Positions 45,701 through 60,700 of a stretch of DNA of 64,000 nt are shown here, in pieces. A model generated the notes under the pieces. It saw only the letters and a list, made by a program, of their open reading frames with translations, had not been told where the DNA came from and did no database searches. This stretch comes from Chionis minor (taxonomy: Eukaryota; Chordata; Aves; Charadriiformes; Chionididae): NCBI GenBank assembly GCA_013398295.1, contig VZSF01001151.1, forward strand, positions 186,001 through 250,000, written 5' to 3'. Each line of letters opens with the position of its first letter. The stretch's first letter is position 1. Made by a program: the position numbers and the translations under genes.

Positions 45701-48700
45701 ATAGTCAGCGAAATATTCTGATAGTAAAATTTAACCTCTTGAGCCACAGCCAAACTTGTTTCATGTAGCTTTGCAGTCAGGACAGTCGCATGGTAAGCAG
45801 ACAAACATCTGACAAAGTTCAGACCTTCAATTTTCTTCTCCCTATGAACAAAAAATATTTTAATTCAAAAGCTTTGCAAATTTTCATAGAAATATTAAAC
45901 CGTGGAATTGTAAGACACCAAATAGCAAACCAATTTGATTGTAAAATAAAGCAATGGCTTCTAACACAGGAAATTCTTTCAAAGCGAGTCTTTCTGTTGA
46001 TGTGGTAGTAGGAGTACTTTAGCATACCAGTCTCTGAATTCTTTCCTACGTTTCTGCCCACAGCTTGCACTAGCGGCAATTAGAGGATTACTTTCCCTCC
46101 CCAAGTTGAAAAGGCAGCAACCCTGTAACCCCATTTCACCAGTCAGAGCACAGTGCAGCCTTGTATTCCACAGAAAAAGGCAAGAAGGTGTTGGTGGGGG
46201 CCCTCTCCAGAACTGTGCTGAAGCTTCGACATCTCTGCAAGCCCCTGAAAGCTTAGCTCCAGCCTCAGCTTACAACAGTTACAGTTTAACCTAGATTTGG
46301 ACTGAAAATAAACTTAATAAACTCTTTTTTTTTTCCCCCCCACAGAATCACAGAATGTTGAGGGTTGGCAGGGCCCTCTGGAGATCATCTGGTCCAACCC
46401 CCTGCCAGAGCAGGTCCACCCACAGCAGGGGGCACAGGATGGCGTCCAGGCGCATTGGGAATGTCTCCAGAGTGGGAGACTCCACCACCTCTCTGGGCAG
46501 CCTGTGCCAGGGCTCTGCCACCCTCCAAGGACAGAAGTTCCTCCTCATGTTCAGATGGAACTTCCTATATTCAAGTTTGTGCCCGTCACCTCTTGTCCTG
46601 TCACTGGGCACCACTGACAAAAGCCTGGCCCCCTCCTCCCGGCCCCCTCCCTTGAAGTATTTGTAGACATTGATGAGATCACATATACTTGCAATCCTTC
46701 TCATTATTTTTGATGTTATGTCCATTTTGCTGGTTTTTTTGGGTTTTTTGTTAAAGTTATCAAACGCCTTCTACCTTGCATTCAGGCTGTAGACAGATGT
46801 CTGCACCTACCAGTCATCATCAGCCAAAAGTGCCAAGGCTTCGGTCAGCGCCGTTTCTGGTTTGGAAAAGGGCTGCAGTTCTGAGGGGTCCATTATTTCT
46901 GGGCTATGAGTGACTGACGGGGTCCGGTCTTTATAGCGTCCTCGGGCCCCAAGAGACATTTCATCTGCAAAGTCGTGAAGCATAACAAATAACTAGCATA
47001 ATCTGAAGAAACGAAACCATTCAAAGGAAGGAAATACAAAAAGATTCAGCAGCAGGTCCCTGCTGCTGCTAAGGGACCAGGTTTTCAAGAAGACAGCTTT
47101 CCCAGTTTCATCCTCCACCATTTGGCATTTCATTTGTATGAATGACTTTTTTTTTTGCAGACGACCACCACTTCAAAGTCACGAACACAAATGTAGTGGG
47201 GTTTTTAATGCGAAAACAGATGCAGAATGTGCTAAAACACACAGAGGTAAGACACAATATAGTAAAACTTAAAGAGACACTTCAGAAATTCTGCAGAGTT
47301 TTGACTACCATCGGTATGAGCTGTTCTGAAAAGATTGCTACTCATATTCTCAAGGCATCTCGGTGGCAAAATGGAAATGGAAATGTTTTTTCTTGGAGAG
47401 AGGAGGGGTGGGAAGAGAGTCCATTTGCCATGAATACATCACATTAACATTTAAGTTGCTGAGGAAATAAAAAATCCTCTCATGTTTCAAACATCCTCGT
47501 CGTAAATTATAGATGAACAATGTTCCAAGGGGGCAGCGCTGAATTCTAATCCCCTCCACCACCCCCGCAACGTACTCACCTTCCAGAGCACCTCAGGACT
47601 GTACATAGGGGTCGTGTTAAACCTGATTGCATTTTGCAACTGTCCCACTTCACATATCCCAAAATTCTACCAGTCTTTAGTTTACTGTAGCAGCTTACCA
47701 GAATCTAGCCAGGCTGAACTTTTTGTCTTCTTCAAACTGGATGTTCTTTTTAACGAAGGATTCAAGGTCGTGTTTTCTAATGACAAAGATACATTTCTTG
47801 ATGATGCTAATATATCCCCATAGAGATTTAACTCTAGAAAACAGAACAAAAGATCCAAACTACAACAACAACAATAAATCAGAAAAAAGGAAAAAAATAG
47901 TATTTACAGTTTGTCTTCTGAAGTTTTTCTTAACTACAGTCTTACAAAAGTATTTCCCACTTTGCATTATAAAACTGACAATAAATGACTAAAGAGTAAC
48001 TGTAGTGTAAAATTAATTCTAGCAATACCTTACGTCACATTAGACAGTCATGATTTTTGGTAATTATTACTGAATTGTAGCTTCCATTTTGGCAGCATTT
48101 AATAGTGTATTATTCATGTAGACAAACACTAAACCTCACTTTCTGTTGTAATTTTCTCTGGCTCATTCAGTTTAATTCTTTCCCAAGGGAATTCTTCCTT
48201 TTCTTCGAGGTCTTTGATTTCCTGATGGTCTTTCTCTTCTCTTTTTTTTCGCCTCATCTTATCCTGGGCAGATTTTGACATGGCAACTTTTATCTGCAGA
48301 AAATGAACACACCCATTATGATATGGAATATAATAGAGTGCACAATTTATCCAATAAATTGTTACCCAGTTCTTGATACTGTCTAAGAGAAGCATGTAAA
48401 ATTACTGTTTTTGCTAGTATTCTACAGAGAAAAAGGAAATTATTCATATAAATATTACACGCAATCCTGAAAAGAGCCCAGTGTGTGCTTTCTGCATGGT
48501 AAGTCTTCCTACTGGCAAAGAGAAACAATATTCTGAGTTTAAACTTTTAAGGAAAATAATAATTTACTCAAAAATTATCTGAATAGTTAGAGAATTAAGG
48601 TCTAAAAGAAAAGGTCTTCTGTTTCTCTGGCAGCGTTGTGTTGTTTCCTAGAATTTTAAGTAACAAATACGCAGTCTACACTAATTCACTCACATTTAAG

Positions 48701-51700
48701 CACAGAGGGGGATTTTTAAACAGCAGGCTTTGGCAGCATGACGTGTCCCTTTTCTCTTACATGTTTAAGACAATTATGGCTCCTTATGAAAGCTCAGTAA
48801 CACTTAGTATGTTCTTACATTTTCTCCTTTGAATTTGATCCTTCCAAGTATTCAAGTCTTCAGCGGCAATCAGAAAATTAAGACACTGCTTATCATTCAC
48901 TTAAAGTTTTAGTAACCTTAAAATTTGACTTATTTTATCATTTCATAAATAATTTAAAGCATTTATTTTAAATGCTTTCAGAAAGACCTGTGGTTTTCAT
49001 GTCAAATTTTTAAAAATTTGTATCACTACTTCATTCAGATAAATCTCCCTCCCTTTAATAACAGCTGTAACTACAATTTAACAAAGCAGCACCACTCCTC
49101 ATGAAACCATACTACAGGACAGCTATTCAGAGAGTATTTTTTAAAAAAAACTTCTGGAGGCAGCTAGATTAATAATCTAACCCAGAAAACAAGATATGAT
49201 CAAACCCAGCCAGCTCCTCCTTCCACATTTGTATGTGCCGCAGGGGTCAGAGCAGAGGACGTTTCCCAGCTCCGTGCCCTGCCCTTCCCCCAGAGACCTC
49301 GCGTTAGGTGGGACGCTTCTGACGCAGCCATTTGTCACTATAAAATATCCGGGTGGAACCAAAAGAAAAAGCTGGAAGAAGCACCGTGATGGCTACGGGC
49401 TGCGTTGGTGTGTGAGCGCCTGATTCCAGCCCGGCAGAGCCCGACCCGGCGCAGGAAGCCGTGCCGCGCTCCCCTGCCAGCTCCTGCCCGGGTACCGAGA
49501 CTCTGGGAGACGGGGCTTCCTCCGAAGCCGTTACTGCAGGGACAGAGAGGTCCACGCTCACGTGAGCAGGAGCAAAACATGAAGTAAAATAGATTTCTCT
49601 CACACCATTCACCTACAGACTTAGGCAGGAAATGACTGTTTTGCACTTGTTGCATCCCCAGTAAATATACAAAGAAAAAGCTTCCATAACAGAGATACAC
49701 ACCAAGAAAAAAGAAGTTTTAAGGTCTAATTGTTAATCACTCATCCAGGATAGCAAAATTATGGTTGAGTGCCCTTCTCCAATTCCAGCATTGCCTTGAA
49801 AACGGGTCTTAGGATCAACTACTGTACGACTGGCAAATATTGGTGGACCTATACCATGTTTAAAGAGATCCTCATACCGTGTTTTTCAAAATCTAAAATT
49901 TCACAGGACGAAAAACCACTTTATGCAGCCCACTTAATTGGGTATCGATAGTATTGGCGATTGGTGCCTTTTGTAATGGCCCATGTGAGATGTGAACACA
50001 AGTTTCCTATGCCAAGCCCAGATTTATTTCGTACGCTGGTACTAATCAACAAACGACACCACATTCCTCTCAATTTCAACTGCATGAACGATCTGCAGTA
50101 AGCCACCTTACTGAGAAAAGGTAACTCATTTTTTATTTCATACTCGTTAGAAAAATAAACATAGAATCATGGAATGGTTTAGGCTGGAAAGGACCTTAAA
50201 GATCATCTGGTTTCACGCCCCCTGCCACAGGCAGCGTAATATCCTACATAATGCTGAATTACAAGAAACTTCTGGTTTGGGGTTAATATAACATTCCGCA
50301 AACACTCGAAGAAAGCAACTGTGTTCTCACTGCTGTCTGCAGAATGGTTAAATAAGCACTCAGAGCAAAAACTTGCACGCAGCCAAGCACACGTTGCCAA
50401 ATTGTTAATCCAGCTTTAGCCTTCACCTTGTAATGGAACTCAACAGAAAATGTAAATAACAGGACTTGTATACTGCTGCAAGACACCTCAGCTATGAATT
50501 AATCCATTTTAATCAAACTCTTGTTTACTGTAGAAACACAACTGCATTCAGCTGTATTCATACCTATAAAAACAGGAAGCAAGACAGCAAAATGGTTCCG
50601 AAATTCTCACCTCCTTTTCATTTTCAACGTGGAAATGAGACGCGCTGTCCTGCCGGACGCCTCTCCCGCAGAGCCCGGCTGTCGGCTCCGTCCCCTCCGT
50701 GCCAGCCTGGTCCTCTCCAGCCGCCGCACGCAGTACGGACTGGCCGGACACTCGCGCAGGAGGAGGACTCCCAAAAACACCTGAAAGGCGCATCGTGTTG
50801 TGCCCTCACCAAAATATTCATTTTAGTAAAAACTAAAGGAAACCAAAAGCAATTCAAGAAGATAAAAACATGGCTACTGTACTATTAGTGCCAATTTCCA
50901 CCCGTAAGTACTCGAACCTCATTGCACCGAGTAGGACGGACACACGGCGACGCGTGCACACGGGGCTAGAACCACCACCTAACCTCCACGATTTGCTGCC
51001 AGTCTGTGCTGTTGGAATGCAACAGCATATCCAGTCACTGCTAAACTTCCTTTTTTTATTCCCATTTGAACTGGAGATTCTTTAAAGAATCCACCACCCC
51101 TTTTCCCACTCTATAAAAGTACACTTTCCCTCATTTTAAAAACATGATGAGATGTAGGAGATAATTTTCAGTCTGTAATACCTTTACCGACAATTACAAC
51201 GGCATCTTCAGCCAGAACACTTGGTGAAATGAAATCTAGATTGTTCATCTGTGGAAAACTGGGTGCTGACTCTGCAAGACCTTAAAAAAAAAAAAACAAA
51301 TCACACAAAGTAAACCATGTAGTTTACGCTTTGGTACGTTTCATTCTTCTAAAATATCATCATACACTGACATCTTAATTTACCATTTTCACGAATCAGT
51401 ATATTTTCAAGTTACTAAAATTCACAGAATTTACCAAATTTTGATACCCTCAATCCACGGAAAGCATATAGCAAATAAAATTTCTGCCAAAAGATCGTAA
51501 AGAAAACCAGTGTTTGTAAGAGGATTTTTAAATCAACTGATTCCACTGAATGAAACAGAAGTTTCTAACTCAGTGGAAGTACAGAACTGTTTCTTATGTA
51601 ATTCAGCACAACTGAATCAAAACAGAATTTGCTAAAATATTTTTTCCCCCAAGCAGCACTTTATGCTATTTCCCACATAAATTAGCAGTCCTTCAAATTC

Positions 51701-54700
51701 TTCACGTAAGTGGATGACATATATTATCTACTTCAATATTGTCTACACTAGTCACAAATCAAATTGTTTGTACCAAAAGAAGGGCACCGGTTGCTTTTGC
51801 TATTTAAGTTGAATATTCTGGTATTGCTAAACAGAAAAGACGATTCAACAAAGCCCGTTTACCTACTAGAAAGTGCGTAACTGAAGGCAGAGCATTACTG
51901 AACCATCCCTACTGAGAAACACTCTGGCGAACTGAGAGCCCTCTGTCTGCACCCACAGCTGCTGCAGAACCCCCAGCACTTCGAGGACCAGGCACCCAGA
52001 CTGGGCAACAGCCCCCTGCCCCACCAGCTGCAGCCTCTCGGCAACGGGGGGCTCCTGACAGCTCTGTTACACCTTCTGGCACAGCATGGTTTGGGTTGGA
52101 AGAGACCTTGAAGACCATCCAGTGCCACCCCCTGCCCTGGGCAGGGACACCTCCCACCACACCAGGCTGCTCCAAGCCCCGTCCAACCTGGCCTTGAACC
52201 TCCAGGGATGGGGCAGCCACAGCTGCTCTGGGCAACCCCGGCCAGGGGCTCCCCACCCTCACAGCCAGGAATTTCTCCCTAATCTCAGCTAAATCTCCCC
52301 TCTGCCAGTTTAACACAGCTCTCCCTCGTCCTGTGGCTCCGCTCCCTGATCCAGAGTCCCTCCCCAGCTTTCCTGAAGCCCCTCTAAGGACTGGAAGGCC
52401 GCTATTAGGTCCTCACCTCAATCTTTAGTTTGCCAAAAATAATTACAGGCAAGAGTATGACAGATGCTTCTTTACAAATTACCTGTTCACATAGTTTTAA
52501 TTTTGGAGCTCTCCTTTTTATGCTTTACAAGAAAAAAGACCAAATGAAAAGGTTTCTCTTGAAAGTGTTAGTTTGTCTTCCCACAAACCCAATCACTGCC
52601 TTCTGAACATTCCAAGCTTTAACATTCCAGAATTGTCAAAATTGGTCTTTTGGGGTTTCCTTGAATATAATCTTCAGGCTTCATGACCAATTCTCTCTTA
52701 AACCATAACTGAATGGGCATTAAATACCGGATCCTCTTTGGAACCTATCCCAGATCAGGACCTTCTGTCCTCACCTCAGCTTCTAGCCCAAAAAATTTAC
52801 CAGCTTCGATTTCACAGGCACCATAAGATAAGCAGGTGTTAACCAAAAAAAAAAAAAAATAGGATTTACAAATCTGATTATAAACTTTACTTCCATTGCT
52901 CACCTTTAATTGTTTCACATAAAACAGCCCTCGACCATTTCTGTAAAACCTTGAGACTAAACAAAACCGCCCACGCTTAAGTCTTGAAACAAGAGATGGA
53001 GAAAACAGAAAATCTTACTTGGACAAGGATCTTCTTCATTATTCAACACCTGCTTCATTTTCTATGTCATTAAAACACGACTACTTGACATCTATTTTAC
53101 TTGGTATCTTACACAGACTTCCACATTCTACTTTTGATGCTCAAAGAAAAATGTTGCTGCTCAATTCTAACACGGTTATAGCTGGAAAACATCTGTATCG
53201 TACACAGAACAACTGTAATGTCAGGAACAGTACCTCCTAGGATGCACTAAAATTACACCCTTAAAACTAAAATGTATAGTGTAGTAGCTTAAGTTCCTTA
53301 ATTTTACCAATGAACAACAGAGCAATTTAAAACCAAACTTTTAAAGCTGTTCATTTACTCAGAGTGAGATATAGAACAATTTGGTCCCTTTTCTATGCCA
53401 CGTACTATCATTTGACTTCTAATTTTAATTTACTTGGCAGGCTGATTTCAGTTCATGTCAGGGAAAAAAACAACTTGTTAGCGTAAGTGTAAAGACTAGA
53501 AAAGAGGAAATCATGCTAAACACCTCGAAGAGCATTTTCAGTAACACCTGCTTTATGAAAGACTATACACAGCCTCAGCTTTTGCCGTAAACGGGAGCTC
53601 AGATGAACAGTAACGTCGCAAACTCACGCTTAAAATTTCTTTGTTGTTCCATATTTTGGCTTTTAAAAATAGTACGTGACGCTTCTCCTTGCTTCTCGTC
53701 CTCACAACCTCCACATCCCTTGCCACAGTTCAAACGTTGGCCAACTATGCTAACGTTAGAAGCCCCCCTATCATCAAACGCTAGCCACGCAAAAGGAAAA
53801 AGATCAAATATTTTAAAAAAATTAGCCATAGTTTTTCCTATGTATTACAGGCTGAGTTTATGCAAACAGCATGAGCATCTTTGTCTACACAAATCTGAGC
53901 ATTTCAACAAAGATTCATTCTTCACACGCAAAGGCTTCCATCTACAGATAAACCCAGACTGAAAATCTAACTCAAAGCTTGAAAAATAATTTTTTTTAAG
54001 TCTTTCAAATATGAACAACTGAATACTAAGTAATTCAGCATTAAAAGCCGAATTAAGTCACAAGTCATCTAAGTGAAAACAGTAAAATACTAGTTAAAAT
54101 ACAAGAAATCTTTCCATTTACATACCCTAGAAGTCCTAAAACACATTTTTATGTTACAATTACAGCCATTAGAAAGTGAGCATTTTTATGCCGGCAAAAC
54201 ATTCTCAATACATTTTAGTTTGGGGTAAAAAACCAACCAAACAAAACCAAACAACGCTAATTACTTCTGAAATCCTTTGAAGGGTCATCTTTGCTTTTCC
54301 CAAACACCCCTAAAATTAAAACACTTAAAAAGGCAGACGTCTTTCCATATACGTGCTTTTACTATGTATTCCAGGAATTCCACGGAACTAACCCCACGTT
54401 TCGCTGAAGGGACCGGCAGGCATGACCAGGGGGACTGGCTGACGTGACCCTGGTAATGCCAGCAGCCAGAGTGACCCAGGTGTCCTCCGCAGCGTGACAC
54501 CAGGGCACCCGCCAGCGGTTCTGCCTCCCTCCGGAGGCGGGCGGGACGGCATTCCTGCGCCTCCCACCACCCACCCGTGCCCATCTCCCTTGAAGTTCTG
54601 CACTGCTGGTCGGCACCGTCAACCCAACCCCGTCCTCGTGAGCTCAAGAGCCGTACTGCAATCCTGAAAAAGGCTCCTCGTTCTCCTCTCCAGCTGGGAA

Positions 54701-57700
54701 CGTGGGTCAGAGCAGGCTGCTAGGGGATGGAAACCAAAGGGAATGTTTTGCTGTGGGATTCTTGCAACGGTGAGGCTCTTCCAGTGCGGAACGCTATAGA
54801 CAGTGCCGTAAGATCTAGGATGCTCTGGAAAATTACCATAGGGCCAGGTCTCCTGAAGGTCCAAGAACTCCTCAGCTGTGAATTTCTGCCCCGTCCCAAT
54901 GAAGTGGAGCTGTTGCGGCGTTTCAGGCATCAGCATTAAGACCTCAACTCAAGGTCAGGTCTGACCCACTCATTGCTTAACAGCACCCTCTGCCCTCCAA
55001 AACTGTCAGGATGGGTGGGGAGGGTGAGCGACGGGCCTGACAGCGGGCAGACAGGTTTTTGAGGTGTCAACTATTACAAGCTGCACAAAGTTTGGTGTTA
55101 CAGAAAGCACCTGGGAAGTAAGAAATGTCTGAGAGCTGCCCTTCTTCCTGTTACAGCAAAAATAAGAGAAGCTGATAAAATTCATCCTAGAGAAGCAGCG
55201 GAAGCAACCTGAGCCCAACTAGCAAGTCAGTGATAGGTAAGGGAAAATAAATTTCCTGAACAGAAAAGACTGTTCAACTTTTTTTTTTTTCTTTTTTTAA
55301 AAAAAAGGGAAAAAAAGCTGAAGGGAGAGCCAGAGAACAACTGACCCAATTGCTGGGCAGGTCAGTTCCCGGGACTGCAGCAGGGCAAGTAATGTATTTG
55401 GCAGTACCCATCAGAAAACAGTGTGATGAGAGAAATCCTGGCTCCTTTTATGAGTCAGCAACAGACCTTGTGGGCAGGAGAAAAGCCAGAGATGCCCTGT
55501 ATCATCCCACGTCTACGTACACAGAACAGTTACTAAAAGCTACGTGCCTCTCTTCGGAGAAGGAAGCAAGCAGGGCTGTGCTGCAGCCTGCCCAGGACCC
55601 CCTACTACCCGGTATTGTCCCCAACCAGTTGGATAAAAAGGCAGCACGCTGAATTCCACTAAAGGGCAGCACATGGGAAGCGCACACACATGCTTCAGGG
55701 CAGGATCTGAATTCAAGCAGCTCATGACAAAGTAGAAGAACAACCCGAGAAGAACCAGACTCAGGTAGGACAGGACTATTTTGCATGTTTTACAACAATG
55801 CAACCATAACTATCCTTCCAACTGTAAGGGCACAAGGGGTATTGAACAGGTACTGCGTTTCAAGAAAGAGACAGGGCTGTTGAAAACAGCCTAGATGACA
55901 GCAGTTAAAAAGGCCATAAAGTTTGACCTATGAAGGAAAGCTAGAAAAAATAGGAGTTAGACTAAAGGATGGAAAAGAGGGAAAGAAAAATAAAAAAAAG
56001 GTAGCTGCTTGGAAGAAGAAAATATCCCATCCTTCAAAATAAAATAAAAACATAGTAAGTCACAGCAAAGGGGATGTACCTTCAGTGTTCGAAAAAAACC
56101 TTTCATCTTATGAGAGCAGTTAAATACCGAACTGATTTTCACAAGTTCTCCAAGTTCCAGTGTAAAAATTCAGAGCTTTTCGAGACCCAACTTGCGTGAC
56201 AGGCCAAGCCCAGTCAGCACTGGGAGCAAAGGACTTCTCTTTACCAGCTAGCTGCACACATATTGCATCCACCTTATCACTAGCAGGCTGCCAGCTCTTC
56301 ACAGGAGGTCTTCTGGTTAATTAACTGGCTCAATAAGCAAAATAAATGTGCTGCTCATTATTTTACACTGAAGGTCAACTTCTCACAGAAAGTCTTTTCA
56401 TATAATGAATGCAAAATCATTAACCACAACATGTATTACTACGTACGTGCAGTATTTGCTTTCTGACTTCAGCTGCTTCTTGAAAAACTTATTTGCTAAT
56501 TTACCCTGAGAGAAGTGGCCTTAGCTGAACGAGGAGCAACAGCTTCAATTTCTGAAAAAAGATCAGGAGTCTCAGTAGCAACTACTGGTTTTCGAACATG
56601 ATGGCTTTGCAAATTCAGGCCCGTAAGATGCCTTCCAATATTAAATTAACTCAGTTTTGTAAACTTTTTGGAAAAATACATAGCTGCCGAGGCTGCAAAA
56701 GGATGTAACAGAGCAGCCTTTGGGAAGAGAGGTCAGAAAATACCTTTGTGGACACGGATCCCTCAGTTCCTTTTCCCCATCCAGCTGAATCAAAGTTAAT
56801 TAAGCAGAACTAATCATAAACAATCGGTTTCTGCCCGTTACAGAAATGTGCAGATACCTGTACTTCACTGTGAGCGTAAAATACAACAGCATCACTTAAC
56901 TTCCATTTCCTACCGGGAAATTAACATTTTCCTACTCTTACCCAGCCAGTGTCCAATGAAATTTTGCACAATATCACACTGAATTTGGAAGTGCACGTGC
57001 TCACAGGTGGCATTTGCATTAGCAATTACCTTTTTTTAAGTGCTGAAGGGACACGAGCTCATTAAATGCCTAAGAACAGACACATCGAGTGACCATTCCC
57101 TTACATCAATGAAGCAAGGTACACATCGATATGCACAGCCAAATACCTGTGCTGCAGTTATGTTCTGTCACGTTTGGGTCCCTGCTTCTTGCTGAAGATA
57201 CTCTTGCAGGCTGTGATTTGCTGCCCAGTAGTGGAAAGGTGTCTGACCTGTTAAAGTAGAAAACAAATTTCTGTAAGTAGAATTCTACACACTACTCAGA
57301 GCCTGGTTAACTAACACTTGGTAGCAAAGACATCAACAGATTTCCGTTTCTCCTCCCCAGTGTGCTTGGTGGACAAATATTTGCAGTATACTTCCACAAA
57401 TGTTCACCCTCAGTAGAAGAAGAAAATCAATTAAATAGAAATTACTTGATGAGCAGGTCCATTATGAAGAACATCATAAAGACAACCCTGAAGAGTAAAC
57501 TTCATACTAGGACTAAATTTAGCATACATTCGAAAAGCTGAGGAACCGCTTGGCCCAGGGGACTGACCATAGAATCGCAGAATCACTTGGGTTGGAAGAG
57601 ACCTTCAAGATCATCGAGTCCAACCATAAACCTACACTGCCAAACCCACCCCTAACCCATGTCCCTCAGCACCACGTCTGCCCGGCTTTTAAATACCTCC

Positions 57701-60700
57701 AGGGACGGCGATTCCACCACCTCCCTGGGCAGCCTCTTCCAAGGCTTGATAACCCTTTCCGTAAAGAAGTTTTTCCCAATATCCAACCTAAACCTCCCCT
57801 GGCACAACCTGAGGCCGTTTCCTCTTGTCCTGTCACTTGTTCCTTGGGAGAAGAGATTGTCCCCCCCTGGCTACACCCTCCTTTCAGGGAGTTGTAGAGA
57901 GTGAGAAGGTCTCCCCTCAACCTTCTCTTCTCCAGGCTGAACAATCCCAACTCCCTCAGCCGCTCCTCACAAGACTTGTTCTCCAGACCCCTCACCAGCT
58001 CCGTTGCCCTTCTCTGGACACGCTCCAGCACCTCAATGTCTCTCCGATACTGCGGTGCCCAAAACTGAACCCAGCACTCGAGCTGTGGCCTCACCAGTGC
58101 TGAGTACAGGGGCACCATCACTGCCCTGCTCCTGCTGGCCACACCATTCTTGATACAGGCCAAGATGCCATTGGCCTCCTTGGCCACCTGGGCACACGCT
58201 GGCTCATGTTCAGCCGACTGTCCACCAGGACCCCCAGATCCTTTTCTGCCAGGCAGTTTCCAGCCGCTCCTCCCCAAGCCTGTAGCGCTGCCGGGGGTTA
58301 ACAAGGATCCAGCTGACGACCCAGCAAAGAATGGCAAATGACAGTGACCAAATCCACTAACCTTTCACATCCAGAAATGAGCTGTTTTCAGCTCAGTGCC
58401 TACTGCACAGACACGCACCAGGAAAATGCTGTTATCTACCAGACAATCTTGATACTTCTTTTTTAAAATGATGCATTTGAATATTAAAGATGACTTAGCC
58501 CAGAGCCCCACGCTGTTACGTACTGCATATCCCTACGTGACAGTCACGGGGAAAGAGCAGCAGTTCCACTTGCTGCCAGGACCGAAAGGCACACCGCTAG
58601 AGGACTTGCTTTTACAATCTCAAGGAAATTTCATGCTTCAGAAACTTCACTAATACCAGTATCAAGTTCCCGTCGCTTACAGTAACTTATCAGTGGATAA
58701 ACTGATCCTTCTAGAAGTCAATACACAGCAGAAGCCTACATTTTTGTTGCCCAACCACACAGATACTGTGACCAGAAAACGCCAATTTCCCATGCTCGCA
58801 AACCAGCCTCTCAACTAAACTCTCAGAAATTTTTATGAACATTCCAAGGCTTTTAAGGTCTTCTGGGAGATATTTTGACACTTCTACAAATTCGGCCTTA
58901 CTGACAGCTGTCTCCTCTCTTCCTTTCTAGTTCAGAATTCCTGTATCTTCAAATCCTGTAAAATATTAAGCTTGTGTGTCACGGAATAATGGAAAAGGCA
59001 TGTTGTGTAGAACATGTCCTAGTCAAAACTTTGCCTGGAAGAACATCATACACAGACTTTTATAGTCTTGACTTTTTAGGTGTTCTAGCATTTTTCATTT
59101 TAAAGATTATTTTTAAAACTGTGATTCAGCAGTAAAGAGACGTCACAGCCGTGAAAATCCTCCGGCTCTGAATCATTCCAGTCTCCCTCTGTCTCAAAAA
59201 CCTTTCTTTTGTACATTTCCTCTCTTCCTTCCTATTCTGTTAACACATTTGTATGCCAGTTATATAAAGATGCATTTAGTACCCGCAAAAATAAAAGATA
59301 TCTTTGGATCCGAGCTACAAGCAGCTCTATCATGGGCTCTGAGAGCAGAAAAGGAGAATCTGTACTGCAAAATTTGCAAAATTCCTCCAAAACTTTTTTA
59401 TTTTAGTAAAAAATAAAATAGCTTATACTGCTAATCACCAACTGGGTCATTGCTCTTTACAATCAGAGTAGCATGTGTCATCACACAATTTCTCTTTAGA
59501 AGAGCTCTGTGAAGGCATTTTAAAGTAGCAATAATCCATCAGTAATAAAAGGGAAACAGTTCATGATTCGCAGTAATAAGAAATATCTACATTGTCCTTC
59601 TTGTAGCGCAAAAAACCAACCCGTTCCTTCTTCAATTTCCAGGCTGTAATAAGCAAACCTTATTCTTCCTCTTAACTCATTCTCCTTCTCACTCATTTGT
59701 TTAGGCTATGGTTCACATACCTTCTATGGCAGGCTAAAGTCCTAATAAAATATTTACTACCACTGGCAGTACTTCCCCAACGGCACTGCGTTACTATGGC
59801 TGCACAGCCGAACTCTGCCAAATTAAAAGCCAGCACAAACTCCAATAATAAAATTAAGCAGCTATCGTGCTTTTAGACAGGAAATAATTCACGTATAAAA
59901 ATCAAGCTACTAAGCAAAGCAATCTGACATAAAAAAACATGTTACAGATTTCACTCCCTTTAAGATTTAGCTAACTCCAGGAGGGACTGGGTGTGGGCAC
60001 TTCAAAGCAGGGTTCACGTCCGAGTTCCACTCACGCTATTCTCCTCCTCTGGGGGACTGCAGACACTGGGGAGGTCAGAGACTCCTGGCTGTAAACGCCG
60101 CTTTCGCTGCAGGAGCCCACGCTCGGGGAGGAAGCGTGGGAGGGGGAATCCACAGACAGGTCCAGTTTAAGAGCAGAATCAGGACTTTCAAGATCTGAAA
60201 TGTTGCTGCTTAGCTTTGCCCTCTTCTTGGCTGCGCTGTTTCGGAGAGATCTAAGTGAATTCTGCATCTAAACAGGATTAAAAACAAAGGACAGGTTTTA
60301 TTCGCCGCATTGGGAAAAAAGCTTTTTTTAAGCAAAAGAAAATCCATTTCTGAGTGTTTAATTCACAGGAGTTCAGTGAACATGCCTCTGTTGGGCAATG
60401 TGACTGAATATTTACACAGGTTACACAGTATTATAACAATCCCTTTCAGCGTTTCGCTTCACAAGGATAAACACGCTATCAACTGCAAATTCCCACAGAC
60501 ACTGTATCCTAGCTTCATTTTACAAAACACAGGAACAGATCCCTGCAAAAAACAAATGAGCTGCTCTTATCGTTATTAATAGTCTAAAGAAAGTGCTCGA
60601 CGGTTGCTAATACACACAATTGGGACCGCAGGCTCTTCACGGCTGAACTGTACAAAGATGCAAAGTACAACGAAGTGAATCCTGACAACGATTTGTAGAG

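Noticed and set aside
48135..48139. Donor GAG|GTTTAG for the TOGARAM1 exon starting at 48293
   Set aside because: It would leave in phase 0 and break the next exon. The upstream GAAA|GTGAGG keeps the frame into LNLYGDILA.
57666..58337. 223-codon open frame as a host gene
   Set aside because: Its sequence is the C-terminal end of CR1 ORF2, with the CR1 tail next to it.
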